Origin: Anoplopoma fimbria
Lineage: Eukaryota > Chordata > Actinopteri > Perciformes > Anoplopomatidae
Assembly: GCF_027596085.1 (NCBI RefSeq)
Contig: NC_072464.1
Location: 12,714,124-12,778,123 of the forward strand
Direction of reading: 5' to 3'
DNA: 64,000 nt
Below are positions 44,996 through 60,300 of the stretch, one piece after another (position 1 is the stretch's first letter; each line of letters opens with the position of its first letter). The notes beneath the pieces were generated by a model. That model was not told the origin of the DNA. It did not search any database and saw only the letters and a list, made by a program, of their open reading frames with translations. A program made the translations under genes and the position numbers.

Positions 44996-47900
44996 GGAAA
45001 GGGAGAGGATGCAGGAAAGACGCCACTGATTGGAAGGTTTGGCACCTCATTGAAAATAGGAGTCGTCGGCCTGCCCAATGTCGGGTAAGTAAAGGGTTTT
45101 TCTTTAATAGATAGTGTCGCTTTCTCTCCATTCACACTGCATGGACCAGCATGTGCTCTGTCTACATCTGAACTATGCCTGCCTGCCATGATACCATAAA
45201 TATAAAAGCATGTAAGGCTGGATGTAAGCTGAGTACGGTAGAGTGCATGACTAAAGAGGAGAAATTAGATTTAAAAAAACTTGTGTATTTAGATAGACAG
45301 ACAACTTCAGACTTTGAGTTGAGTTTTCTCCCATTGTTCATGCCACACTTTATACTGAAACAAGCAAAAAGGTATGCTGCATGATGTACATGGTTAGGAT
45401 GTAGATAATAGCCAGAGAGCCATAAAATTCTGCTACTTAGATGACCGTCCAAGTAAAAAATTTCAGTGTTCCTTAACAAGCAGTGGAGGGTACCTCAGGC
45501 TGTTTAGTGTCTGGAACCACTTGTTCCCTACAAGAGCGTTTTCTTTCCTTTCCTGCATCTTCTTTTGTCTAAATAATAGTGTGTTAGCTGCTCAAACTTT
45601 ACAAAATGCTTCAAACATAACCTGTTTAGGATGTTCTAGCAGATAAGGGTAACCTGTGACTTTAAAGAAATGTAGTACGTCAAAAATCACAGTTTTGATA
45701 GTTAAATAATTTGTGTGTATCCTGTATTGTTTTCATGATCGTAGGTTTCATGATCAAAGCAGCAATATTTTCAGTTAGACAAAATAGCTTAATTCCATTT
45801 GACATTTTATTGATAAGTATGTGTAATGATCCATCTACATTTGTATAAAACTGGCAAGCAAACATGAACCTGCCACTCTACTATGAATGCAGAGAAGATC
45901 GTTAAATGAATGAAAAGCATTAACAAACCCTATTGTCCGTTGCTGTTAAATACCCACTTAGCACTCATGCACCGGTCAAAGGTCAGGGTACATCCTCGAC
46001 ACCTCTCCGGTCCACCACATACTACATACAGTCACTATCACATTCATATATCTGGTAACTTGGAGTTTCCAGTTCACCTAACCTGCATGTCAGCATGGCC
46101 ACTTGCCCGTAGTTGGTGGAGTCAACTCCCATTTTACGCTTAATCAAATTGTTACCGACAGAAAAACACAAACAGAATTTAAGAATGGAATGGCACTTTA
46201 CAACTACAAAAGTATTCTAATGTGCAAGATATGATTTTGTCTTTTGCAATTATAACGTAAGCTAGCTAAACATAATGCTATAGCACAACAAACTTAAGGA
46301 ATGCGAGTTGAAAACCAAATGAGAATAAGTTGCAGAATGTAAAAGGGAGTCCCGTATATTGTCTGTTTCTTCTATATAATATATGCTTTTTTACCTTAAA
46401 GACATTCAAGCATTGACACAGGAATTGAGGAGTATGTAAAAGTCTAATTGAGTTGTTTTAAAATTCTTGTTATTCAATGAAACCATGTAATAAAACACAA
46501 TGAATTAATGTAGAAATGAAAAAGTGTGAGTTACTTGAAGAATATTTGATTTCTCTAGACCTAAGAGTCAAAGAGTTGCTCAGTCTGTGAGAGATTTTTA
46601 TCAGTAAGGTGGACAACTTGACAAGATTCTGAACTACATGGCCACAGTGTGTGTGAGCAGGCTGACACACTGTCTGCATGTCGGACAAATCCACCTTGTC
46701 AGCATCTACCAAGACCTTCAGCAACATCCGTGACAGAGTGTAATCACAGGGCAGACCCTACATGACTTTCCCTTGAGCTACAGGAAGGGCCACAGTTATA
46801 GGTTATCTTCTGCTTAGCTGGCAGGTTCTCATCTTTTTGCAGCTCCTTAAAACATTTTGAGTCATTTTCAGCCGAACTGTTGTTTTCAAGAAGCGTAGAA
46901 AGTTTTGTAAGAGCTGAAAACTGCAGGTTTTGAAGGGATAGAAAAGCCCATGATGTCGAGACGTTATTCAGTTTATGTGAACTGTAAGCCACAGATATTG
47001 TTTTAAACGGGCCCTATTATGCTAAGTTATAGTTACAACATGTTTACATGTGTTAATGCTCATAATCCGCCTTGTTTTTCTCATCCTGGCTGTCCTGCAG
47101 CACCTCTTCACACCCTCTCTCTGAAATGCTTGAAACGCTTGCTCCTCCCTCAAGAAAGCAAAGTCGGCCCTGATTGGTCAGCTAGCCCACTCTGTTGTGA
47201 TTGGTCAATGTTTCACATTTCAAAAAACTCTTCATCCAGAGTGTCTCTCTTTTGTTGTTTGAGGGCGGGCCAAACTAGCCGGAAGGAGTTTTACGTCACT
47301 TCCGTAACATTATGACCTCACAAAGTCACGGAAGTGAAGGAGAGAATTCATTCGAGCCGTTTCAGGCAGCTCAGGAGCTTCTGAGGGGGAGGGTAACTCC
47401 TTTTAGGCGTGGACTTCAGGTTTTACTCTCTATGGACCTTTTACATGTACAAAAATATACATAACACACTAAAGAAGAGGGAAAAAGTGGAAAAGCATAA
47501 TAGGGCCACTTTAAATAAATAAACTGTAGAGACAGGCTGAAGGTATTTTTTTGCAGCACTCGTGTTGTTATATATTCACATACTGGATATTGATGATGCA
47601 GATTAATTCATCTCAACAGTTTGTGCTTCTACATGTAATGTATTTTAGCTGTTTTGCTAGAATTTTGGAGCTCATTTCACAAGGATCCGACTCTCTAGAG
47701 TCCATTGTTTTAATTTCTTACCCTAGCAAAACCAACATTTTTGGGGGATATAAGTAGTAGAACTCATTGAGGTGGTGGCCTGCCATACCACATTTGTGTC
47801 AAAGTACAACTTGCCAACCCTCCCATGGTTTCTTCATGAATGAACCATGTTCAAATGCCAGCCTGCTGTTAGTTGGGCGTAACTGACCATTCTTCACACA

Positions 47901-48325
47901 CATGGGAAACTTGAGAGTGTGATTCAGCCAATCTAACAGCTATTTCTACTCTTAGACCAGCACATGTTCTCTTTCTGCTCAAAGGCACAAAAAGTTTAGT
48001 CTTGTCAACTTAACCCTTTATTGGACACACTGACTCAAGTTGAGGAATTCTTATTCATTTTTAAATTTTGTTTTTATGGGTTTTATTGCCTTTATTTGAG
48101 CGGGGAGGGGGATGACACACAGCAAAGGGCCACAGGTAGGAATCCAACCGTACGAGATGCGAGACTGGACTTGGAGTTAACTAGATGTCGTTTATGACTG
48201 GATTTTTCTGACAAGTAGCCAGTTTTCAAGTTAATTTTAAATCAATAAAAAGTTAAACTAAGATTCAAAAGTGAACATTCAACAATCTCTAAATAATTAC
48301 TTAAACGCTCCAAATTTATAAACAT

Positions 48326-48362
<37 letters not shown>

Positions 48363-51300
48363 TGTATGTATGTATGTATGTATGTATGTATGTATGTATG
48401 TATGTATGTATGTATGTATGTATATATATGTATAAAACTGATACCACAGTTGATTAAGTTTATCAAGCCTTTCCACCACAAAAACAATCTAGTATATTTT
48501 GATACTGGTAGAAACATATACAGATACATTTACCAAATGTTCAGCCACAAGTTTTGATGTTTGCTGCTAACCCTATGGTGAAATTAATCTTTCTATGAAA
48601 AGGTGTGCGTTAAGGGAAAGATTAGTAAATTCCCAAATTTAAATGAAGTGTGCATTGACTGTACAGTTGTCTTCCTTATCATTCTCCTCTTCCAGCTATA
48701 CTTTGTATTTTTTTCTTTCTCTTTGTTAGAAGGACAGATTTTGATTTCAGGCCACAACTGTTCATTATTGACAACAATTTATAACCACCGATTTACTGAA
48801 TTGCTTTGTAGTATAAGTGTGACAAATTTTTCCCTTTTCCGATTTCTATTAAAAATGTGTAATGGTGAATAGGCAAATTTATATTAACTGAAGATTTTAC
48901 GCCCTTCTCAGTCTTCATTAGCCATTGGAGTTTGCTCAATCTTCATGTATTCATTGTATTCTACAATATTTTTTGACTGTAACTAGTCTTCATAGTAAAC
49001 CCAGTCCAAGGTTTTAAGTTGATATTTGGCCCAGTAATCTATATATCTCACCTCCCTATAAGAAGGAGTATCTGCCACCCACCTGTGGAAAATCACACTG
49101 GAATCTGTCTGCTCATACACATCACTTCACCCATCAACCAGCATATTATACTCTTATCTGTACGTATGTAAGTAATTTGCTGTGTAATCATTGAGAACAT
49201 CTTTACACCTGATGATGGTTGTAATGTTACTGTGGACTGTCTTTCCTTTTTTCCCCCAAGGTGACCCAAGAATAGCCCTCAAGTATGTTAGAGAAACAAT
49301 TTAGCTTTATATAAGGAATTAATGCATGCACTTTAGCAATCTTGAGCAATTTCTTGCCTAAAGGACGTAACAAACAATAATTTCAATGTGAAGCACCGAG
49401 TGATGGGATAAAAAGGGAAAGTCCTGGATTATAGTTAATTGCCACGCCATCATTACTCTTAGACACTTGCCACTGTCTGTAGATTTCGAAGAACACTTCA
49501 GCTGCTTCTTGCGCCATAGAAAATAAATCTCTCTGTGATCACAACATGGGGTGGCATTTGGCTGATCCCGTTCAACAGCAGAGATCTATCAGAAATGTAA
49601 TTTGCCCCTCGATCCCATGTGCAATTGATCTATTATGGGATTATCTGACCTTGTAATTGGGCAAAGTATTTCATATAGTATGTTTGGTTCAAGCCCTCAA
49701 ATATTCTGTCCATTAGTATAACCTTTTCCTTCCTGTGCAGAAAATAAAAAAGCCAATCTCGTATAATTTTTCGTGTTTCAGGATCATACTATCGAACCAT
49801 CAGGTTCTGCACACCAGCACTTTTAGATGGATTGACCTCACTGCTGTTTTTTATTTCCAGGAAGTCAACCTTTTTCAACGTGTTGACAAAGAGTCAGGCT
49901 GCGGCTGAAAATTTCCCCTTCTGCACCATTGACCCAAATGAAAGCAGAGTGCCCATTCCAGATGAACGCTATGATTTCCTCTGCCAATTCCACAAACCTC
50001 CCAGGTATGGGGTCTCATCGTTGACCTATTATTCACACTTCAGATCTGTAGTCGCTCGGTCTCCTTGCAATAGGTATGAGAAAAAATGTAACAATGTTGT
50101 TGACATGTAGCTGTCAGTTACAATGCTGTTGTACGCCAAAGTTTTCTGTTAAGGTAAAATCCTGAAGCATCTAAACCTCCAACACCTGGTTATCATACAC
50201 ATTTAAAGAGGCTGTTAAAGCAGGCTGAATTCACATTTGTTGGGCTTTACAGTACTAGAGAGATGTCCTTTTTTGACTGACAAGAATCGGTATGTTGAAT
50301 AGCATTTCAGTGCATGAAGCACTACGCTCCTGCATTCAGTGAATCTCACTAATTTGCTTGTACACAATTGTATCCTTCTTATGTTGTATATTCTCTATAG
50401 TGTTACTTCAATTACACGCAGAACAGATTTCTCTATAATAAATAAATAAACCAGCAACCATAAAGATAAAAATGTCTCTACAATACCCAGTTGTCTACCT
50501 ACCTACCTCTCTCATGATAAACCTGGTGGTATTCTACATCATTCTTATTATCTATTATTCTGTAATATGTATAAAATCCAATGAAAGACCAACACCAACA
50601 ATGAATTGATTCTTCTGTGAACACGGACATTGTTGTTTATATTGAGTCAATACAAATGTGTATTAATGTACAACTTCTCCCCCTCAAATGAACCCTTTAC
50701 ATCTGTTTGAATAAAACTTACTAAAAACTGCCCAACTGTTTTATGAATTTACTGAGCCTGTTGGGGTTTTTTTTGTTGGTGTTTCTTAAATTATCAGTTT
50801 TGACAGATTTACAGTTTGTGACATAAAGTATTGAGAGATGGATTAAAACAATAGTGGTTTTGTTTTCTTTCATGGGATATGTTTAAAATAAGAAAAATGT
50901 ATAATAACCCTTAACTCTTAAGATGTCCACTTTGTGTTAAGGGTTCTTCAGTTATTTTAGTGTTGACTGAACTCTATGGCACATTTTGTGGCTATAATTT
51001 GAGAGAGAGTTTTGTATAAAACAAACATATATATTGTCTACCAATTTTACAAATATGGGTGAGCAAACTGTTGAAAACATCGTGCAATCGAATGCATAAG
51101 AATACAGCAACATCACAAACCACTGTTTAATTTTGCACAATTAAAATTCCAAGTTTTTGTTCTTTTTACAGGACTGTTGAATTTGATTGTAGCACAATAC
51201 AAGCAGTTTCTATTCTCGTTAAAATAAAATTTAAAATGTTTTAAGTCTTACATATCTGACCTTTTTTTCTTTTACTTCCTGGGTTGCAGCAAAATCCCAG

Positions 51301-54300
51301 CATTCCTTAATGTTGTTGACATTGCTGGCCTGGTGAAAGGTGCTCATGCTGGCCAAGGCCTGGGAAATGCCTTCCTGTCACATATCAGTGCCTGTGACAG
51401 CATCTTCCACATGACACGTGAGTCACAGGTTGACGGTTGTTCTCGCTTATAGAAATTCATATCATCAGCATATCACAGTATTTTAAACTGTAGCTAAAGC
51501 GGTTGCATCTTCAACATTTGGTCACACTAAATAGACCCAGCAAAGGCTGTTTTAAAGCAAAGGCCATAGTTGTGCTAGTAGGGCACCTTGTGTTGTGTGT
51601 GCCAAGATCAACACAACAGTCAGGATTAATTAAGGCAGATCAAACCTCACATTCCTACTGGGAGGCTCCCTGAATGGGCATCTCAGAAGTGAGAAGGTCT
51701 GTGACTAGTTTATGCTTCACACAATCAGTAGCATATTTTGAGGGTTGGAAACATATCAAGACAGAACAGAAGGTGCACCACATAATATTGTGATAAGACT
51801 CCTAATGCCATTTTTGATTTAGTTTGAGTACAGTGGAGCTAAGTCAGTTATTGATAAACATATTGTCAGGATCAAGGTTTCTTTTTCTTTTCCTTTTTGT
51901 TTTTTAAATCCTGCATACATTTCAAATAATGGGTATAGCAATGATTAATAAATACTATTGCCACTGCTTATAATACTGTTGACAATAATAATAGTGGCTA
52001 ATATAAATAATATTTATTTGGAATGATTCTGAATACTGCCTTCTGTGACTTTCTGAATGTAGAAATGTGATTATCTCAGCAGATTTCTGCCATTCTGTCC
52101 CTCCCTGAGATAAGTTGCAAATTTCTTTACAGGTCTCCCTCAAGTTACTCTGTGTCTCTGACATGGTCTTTGTCTAACACAATTAAAGTGTTACATGCTA
52201 GAATCATTCAAATTACTGAAAGTGTAATGACTTCAGAGGCCTTTTAAAAATAGCTGAATTTGTTTACTGATTGTATGCTCTTATTGACTTTCCCAGTTTG
52301 TGAAAGGAGCTCTGATTAGAGAGGCAGTGATGGCAGACATGGATTAACGGTATAGAAAGGGTTAAGATTAAGGCCATTTCGCTATATTGTTCCTAAATTG
52401 TCTCTGTGCTCGGATAAAAGTAATCACTTGTCAGTGGTGCATAGTTTTCAAATAGCCTTTGACTCTGTAGTTTGTGAGAAGTAGAATGGAAGACCACCCA
52501 CTCTAAGACTAAGTAATGATTTACAGAGTGGACAATTCATGTGAGGTGAGATAAACAGGTCCATCAGTTCAGTTTTTAATTACTTTTGGTACAATTTAAG
52601 TTTAAGGATAAAGATGGTGTTATTCTATCTTTTCTTCTGAATGTAAACAAAACCCTTTAAAAAAGTTTAAACCAACAATGTGTTAGCCTGTTTTTCAATA
52701 CGTTTTTGGCTTTTTAAGACGGGTCATAAATATTTAGTTGTTATTTTTAAACAAAAAAGAAGGATATGTAATATTCTGTTATTTTTAACAGGAGTTTATA
52801 GTGTATTTGTTTGGGACTATTTTTAACTGCAGATTAATACATATTTGGTGCAATAGTGCATCTTTACAGCTGCAGGATGTATTTGGGATTGACTCAACAT
52901 AAACTACTGTGCCCATTTTCAAGGTAATGAAGAAACGTGTCAACCAGAGTAACGATGTCGTTGGCTGACTTGTTTTTTAATAGTTTTTGTGCAACAATAG
53001 TGGTCTATGGCACAGGGGAATCAGTTATATCACATACATGCAATTTGTTCAGTTAATTGTTGGTTTTGGTCTTTTCATGAGATTTCACATTAAGAAAAAC
53101 ATATATATGTCAACTTTATTCTTTTAAAGTTTTACATATTTTATTTTAAAGTGTTATCAGAATGTCCAAAATATTATTTTGATTTGTTCACTTTTTGAGA
53201 GACTACTTAACAGGATGAGAAACATAAATCATTATGTGGGTTATATGTATTTTTAATATCAATATGTACATGGTTTAACACCCACAGTTCCTTTCATATG
53301 GGCCAAATGTATATCCTCTCTCTAAACCAACTCTTTTGTTTCTAGTCACACAAAGAAGACAAACATCCTCAACAGTCATAAATAGGAAGATCGAAAGCTT
53401 CTTCTCTGTGTGTGTTTACGTCTCTCTGCTTTGGCATGCCATTGTTTCCACTGTTGTGAAGTCCTTAGAAACAATGTGGTGTGTTTCACAAGTTAACCAT
53501 TAAACATAGCTGGTTTTGTTTTGTAATTATATCTATCTGCTGTCAGGCAGACTGCAGTGTTGAAGCAACTACTTTTATATAGCTTGATTATATGGTTGTG
53601 GGGGTGGATCACACTCTTTCGTATCTCTGGAGTGGTATATTTTCTGTCTGTGAATTAGCAGAAGGGTTTATAAAGATACTACAGAGAGTCGTCAGCGTTA
53701 GTAACATGAAGCAGTGATTGTGAGCGCAAACTAAGGACACAAGCAATTGACCTGAGGCTTGATTTTCTGGATTGTATGGTCTTATATTACCTATATTGGG
53801 TAACATTCATTTGTAAAGAAGTGGTGGAATTTTGAGGAATAGAGAACAACAGGTTTTACAAAGGTGGATTAGCTTACCACATAGTGTATTTACATCTCTT
53901 TAAAAGATTCGACTGTTTCTAGGGAGTAGTCTAACTTGATTTTCCACTTGCTCTCTCAAAATTCCCACAGGGGTGTGCATGTTTTGAATATTTTTCAACC
54001 CCTAATGACTTTGAAAAGCCTGTGTAAACAGTGGATTTTCTTTCAAGAATACCTTCCAACAACTATTACGGCGCATCCTGAAAGCTGATTCCATTGAATG
54101 GCTGGTGTTCCCGGGTCTCATAACAAAATGGTTTCTAAGTGTTCCCAGTGCTTCCTCAGTGACTGGAACGCCTCGCTGTCTGAGACAAGACACAGACATG
54201 TTCTACTTCATCTGCTCTTCTGTTCCCCACTAGCAACACTGCCAGCTCACCTGGCCTTATTCCCAGATGTTTGGTTTCCAGCAATTAGATGTTTCAATGC

Positions 54301-57300
54301 TCACACAGTGTCGCCCTCATCACTGCAGGAATGCTCTGGTTCACTTCTAATGAAGACTTATTTACGGTTGCGCGACACCCAGTAAGAATCTATCCTTGGG
54401 ATGCTGTATCTTTAGAGGCTGGCTGTGGTTGTGGGCAACCGATTGGAAAGTAGCTGTTATTTTTGGCGTAGACTCTTCTCTCACCGTGATATTCCTGCTT
54501 TCAAAACCTAAACTCGTCGTTAAGTTGAGGCTCTTCCCTCTCCTCTGCTGCCTGAAGCAGACACAAGACAGTTCTCTCATTTTGTAAAATAATGGTTGAA
54601 GTTTTAAGGGTCGTAAACCTGATCATTTACAAACGAACTTTGCCATAGAGCAGTAGAGACATTGCTGTATCCTTTATAGAACTTAAACATTTGGTCTATC
54701 AATCAATTAGTAGATTGGAAATTAATCAGCAACCAATTTATTCCAAACATTTGCTGGTTCCAACTTCTCAAATGTGAGGTTTTGCTTTTATCTTTGAATT
54801 TCTTTGACTGTTTGTCGGACAAAACAAAACGTCTATTGTTTTAAACAACAAAAATTGACAGTGAAATTGTGCATTGATTGCAGTTTTAACCATAGTACAG
54901 AGTGCTATTAACAACACCGGTGTTTTCTAATTTTCATTCAGTGTTGGCAGTATTGTGCTTAAGAAGATCGAAAAAATCTGCAAAGGTCTCTATTTCAAAG
55001 AAGGGATTACTTTTTTAGTCAAATAATTCACAGTAAATGCAAATCGGTAGATGTAGCTGTGGTAACAGCAGCTCGTCAAATCTGTCAAACACTTGGGGAG
55101 TGATGCAAAATGCTAACTTGTCTATTTCAGTTGTTGGTGGCCGGGCTTATATGATCAAATCAAAGTCAGTCAGTCAACAAATTGACCCAGAAATCAGTCC
55201 TAGTCAATCGCCTCTAAAAGTTTTCACTATCTAAAGAGCTCTAATATCCTCAGTGACTTCCACATGAATCATCATTACCTGATGAGTATCTGACTCTGAT
55301 GATAAAGACTGAGTGATTAAATCAGTTGGCTTCACTTTGCTGTATCTGGTAGGACATTGCATTTGTGTTTGGTTGTTGCATCATGAAGGCGTCAGCCCAC
55401 ATGATACTAATCGCTTATAGTGAACAAATCAAAATGATTGTTTAGCTCCAGGCGTTATGAACTGGATTTACTATTCAGACTATTCAGACTGAGATGATTT
55501 ACGACCAACCTGCCTCCTCGCTGACGCCAGTAATGGCTGATCTCCGAGAGTTCTGCCGTATCACTCACCAACTCACAAATTCTCAAACTTGACAAACATC
55601 CAGAACACCTCACCTAGATCCTTGACTTCCATGTGTGTGACTATCTTAACAGATCAGGAAATGAGTGAATCTCTCATCGTTTCAGCTGTTGAATCAGTTG
55701 TTGCGTTGATGTGATTTATTCTTTTTTTGTTTTTTGCAATTTATACAACCATTAGAATGCTGAAGGAAAGAGTCCTAAAACACAGAAATAAGTATGAATC
55801 TTTACACCTTCACTTCCCTTGTATCAAATAAATAGTTTTTTGAATGGGTCTTTTGAATGGGTTTTTTTAGATGCCCGAAATAAGGTCTCTGCTCAACACA
55901 AGCTCAACCTTTTGTTCTATAATGTCAAATACATTAGTAAATACCCCTCAGTGGAATGTTGAAGCTTTAAAGTGCTTAAATAAAGACGGCCACTAACAAG
56001 TGGCTAAATGAGACTACAATAACAACATGACGCTGACTACTCAGCCTTCACAGCCTCGTTGTGTTTATACTTGCACTCATGCGACCGCAGTTTGGTTCGT
56101 CTATAGCCTAACATTAGCTTTTTACTTCTGCCGATTGCATTCACGCTTGAAAAATTTATAAGAACTGTGTTAATTTTCATTATCCTGCCAAACAAACTCT
56201 GTAAAATATCATAAACTTGTGTTTGCCACAGAGCTTGTTTTCTGCAATATACCAAAATCCAATCCAATGGAAAGAACTCCATTGATTTTATGTTGAGGGA
56301 ACCAGTGTGATGCTAACTTCTGGGGTTGGCCTACAAAAATACGTCCTCCCTGGACCACTCTATAGTAACTTACAATTGTTAGTGCTAAATATAGAACTGA
56401 ACCAGAAAATAGAAAACAAATATTGAAAACATGTACATATCATTTTACACATTCACAAAGGTATGACTATGACATGTTTTTTTTAAATATCCTCATCATT
56501 GTGACGTGATCTTGTATGTCCAACAAATACTTAAAATTACAGAAATTATCTCATCTATTTCACTAATACTCACTAAAACCGGTGTTAACCTGTCTATAGG
56601 TGGATTCTCCTGTCATTAATTTATGTCATACTGTAGTTTTCCTCCCTATGAAATGAGACAGTTTGTTCTCTTTTTTATCGTCAAAAATTTCCTATCAAAA
56701 GAATGAACTAACAACACTTAAGTAAACCTAATATTTCAGAACCATAATCACCTTTATTGGCCAAGTATCTGTGCACATACAAGGATACATACATTTTTTG
56801 AATCTTTCAATGTACTTACTCAGAAACAGACTTTACACTTAAGGAATATTTTTAGACCTCCCATAGCCTATAGACATTTTCATTGCTGTTCTGTTGCCAG
56901 GGCAACAGTATTTTCCAAGTTTACTTCCTGTCAGCTACTGCATTAACAAAAATTGCAACAGGAAAAGGGGTCCGTTTTGAATGTTTATGTTGTCAAGTTT
57001 GAAAAGGTTTACACCACTGAAGAAAAAAAATGGCACCTAAATAGAATTTCATATTATTTACAAGAGTCTAAGTAACTCCCTCAAGGGCACTATATATTAA
57101 GAACATGTATCTTAAACTGGCATTTTTTGGGACTATTTTCAGCAGCGGATTAATACACATTTGGAACGGTAGTGAATATTTTCAGCACAAGGATGGTGTT
57201 TGTTGGATTGACTCAATATAAAAAAAGGGGGCATGAAGAATCGAGTCACTTTTTTGAACAATGAAGATATATGACACAGAGAAATACTCTGCCTGGCTTT

Positions 57301-60300
57301 TGTTAAAAAGGCAATACTCATTAAGATGACTTTATTTATTGTTGTTTGTAGATTCTTCATTGGATTTACAAAAAAATAAAACATCAACAGATTATCCTTT
57401 TAATGTATGCTGAACAGATCAAAGAGCCTAGTTTAGCTCAGATCATGGACATCTATGGGATCAAAAAAGCATATTTTAAAGAAGGAAAGAAAACAATATG
57501 TTTCCAGTAATGGTAGTTCAATGCACTGTTCTAATTAGCTTTTCATTATCACTTTTTTTAACAACATTAGTTTTGTTCAACAAACATTTTCACAAGTTTA
57601 GCCCTCATACATAACCCATTTATTATGGCTGGAACATTTTTTGTTTCATATTAATCCATCAACTGTCATGTTACATCTTTGGACAGTAATTCTGGTAATA
57701 ATAGTATTTGCTATAGAGTATAAAATTATATATTAGTACAAAGCCCTCAGAAGCCTGTATGAAATGTTGTTTTCTGCTGAGGTACCATCATGCAGACAAC
57801 TGTTTTTGTCAAATGAATACTTCTGATGAAAAATTACTTTACCAAAGGGGGAGCAAATGCAAGGTTAAAGTCAATTGCCAATTTCGGTCAAATATTAACT
57901 TGTTTTGACTGTGCATTAATGTGTCATTTTATTTCTCTATCTGTTTTTTTTTATGTTCAGCGATGATCCACTCTGTTGTAGCAAAGTTTTGAGAAGCAAA
58001 CAACCCACTTCCCACACCACACTTATATAACAAATATACACAGTCTCAGCTGGGTCCTAGCACCTGCCTTCATGTCGTGTTTTGTAATGCTTGAGAAAAA
58101 ACTGTGATGTTGCATTGCAAATCAATGACAAAAATAAACTTCCCTCCGCTGCATGTGGGTCTTTGTTTATGTTAGTAATGTCAACCAATACAGCAACTCA
58201 AAATCTAGCTCATTTAGCTGTGCATGGGGATCATCCTCCCTTTGTGTGTTTCCAGGGCTGTGTTGAGGTGCTGTCACAGCATTTAAATGAGCATTTTGCT
58301 TCAGTGAGAATGAAGAGTTTTTGTCAGCCTCCACTCATCGTGGATGATTAGAGCAAAATGTCTACCCATCTTGACTGGAGATCGCCACAGCTCCAGATAA
58401 CATGCCCGGTGATTGAAGGTCGCAATATTTTGAATTCTAATGGGGCTGCAAGATGAATTGCCTGAAATAGACTGTAGAATCTTCCTGCTTCCTCCTCATG
58501 CCCCCCTTGCCTGTCCGCTGTGAAAAGAACCACTGGGAATGGCAAGGCCCGATGATCATAGAATTATTGGATGGTGATTCTAAACCCTTCAAAGAGGAGT
58601 TGCTATGGAGATCTCGCTCCAAACTGTGAAATGATTCACCTTTGAAAGGCTGGAGGGTCTGAAAGCTGAACACATCATTGTTCAGGTGGCGGTTGGTTAG
58701 GAAATTGCTGGTGCCTGTGCAATCAGCAGCACTATGGTAGTTAAAGATCTAAAAAGGTTTGTTCTCTGAATGATGTGGGACAACAGTGGTGTGCATATGA
58801 CGGTTCCTTTCAATCAATGAACTCTCATCCTCAGTGGTTTAACAAAATAAATGGAGGGAGAGAGGTTAAGCTAATCATAAGGGGAATTAACATTGTTGTT
58901 TTCTGTCAGAGTTCATGAAAACTGGAGCCTCCCCAGTATATCCACTTTTCAACAGGCTTTCCCCTTTTTTTTTTGGTCGGTGATATCAACATTATGGAAA
59001 GATGCACCTTTTAATAATCTGTTGGTATGACACACTTGAATTGGAGACACCTTGTGAGGTACAGATATTCATACTATCGAGCACTGTGATTTCACTGTGA
59101 TCATTTTGAAAGGGCTTGAACCCACCATTTCTGGTGTCAAACTGCTTTTTTTACCAGCAAATGTATTTTCCATAATTGATACAGGCAAAGAAACAAAGCT
59201 GAAAATGCTGCAAACTCTGTTACAGAAGCAGCCTACTACAAATTGCTGTCAATTTCATGTATCCTTAAATTAATGTCAAGAAGATATTTCCTGAATGAAC
59301 ATGAATACTCATGTGTGCATTGCCAGTGTTTCTTTGCTGGGAAGACATCCATAATGTGCTTTTCCTGACAGACTCATAAAACAGCTTTTACGGCTTTTAC
59401 GGCTTTTACGAATACCAGGAAAATTGCGGCACTGAGTTTGCATGAACATTTAAAAAAAAGCAAAGTGAGGAATGCAAGTTCTGAAGATGTGCTCTTACCC
59501 ATCTTGCATGTGAAAACATGCACAGGAAGTTAGATGTCAATGAATACTGTAATTTAACTGAATTATGTTGACCACATATCCTCCCAGGTAGCGACATCAG
59601 AGGAAGCAGCTCAGGCAGTATTGATCATGACTTGACTCAGATGACTGCCTTGTCTGTGTAGCTGACAGAAATGTGATGATAGCTAGCTCGAGCTGGTGGA
59701 GGTTGTTTTGGTTGTTAATCCTGCACAAACTGGAAACAGCTTGCTAATAAAAAAATGTCTTAATCATTTGTTTATATTGAAAGAAATGTTCTTAAATGTG
59801 TTGAAGTGACATTTTACATATTAAGGTTAATGTAAAACACATCAACAAAGTCAGTAAAATCTGGATTTTTTTTTTTTTTCCTTTTGTCAATGTATTTCAT
59901 TTGTAAATGTCAGTTCATGTAGTTATATCCTCTCAGGCTGCGCCAGCCTGCAGTGCCGCTGTAAGTCCATAATTTTGCAGAGCTTAGCCTGATCCCTAAT
60001 CAGACCATTGAACACCACTCACCCTCCAGAGACTAATCCTTTTGTTCTGTCAATAAAGGAGCACCTGTTAATAGTGTCTTCAAAACATACACTATTTGAA
60101 ATGAAGCAGTAAAATTCTCATTGTGAGACAGACCTGACTCATGGGCCTTTCCAACCTCTCTCTTCTATTCTGTGTGTTTTAACTGTCTTGCATGTGGCTT
60201 TGTGTGGCGCCGCAGACTCATAAGAGCTGTCTTCACTGAGCCCTACACAGACCCAGTTGTTAAGGGACTAATTGTGGAGATTGCCCCCTCAGATTTCTCT

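Larger units (their letters stand above)
45085..49860 (+). other. ola1: ola1 intron after the first visible exon
   Basis: Intron of 4.8 kb. It holds the TTAA-flanked MITE (47003-47514), a TATG microsatellite (48329-48432) and an enhancer-like stretch (49300-49740), all listed separately. Open frames of up to about 105 codons in it show no recognisable homology. The rest is AT-rich. Confidence 0.6.

Noticed and set aside
48297..48557. Open frames with Tyr-Ile-His or Met-Tyr-Val-Cys repeats
   Set aside because: Translation of the TATG microsatellite on both strands.
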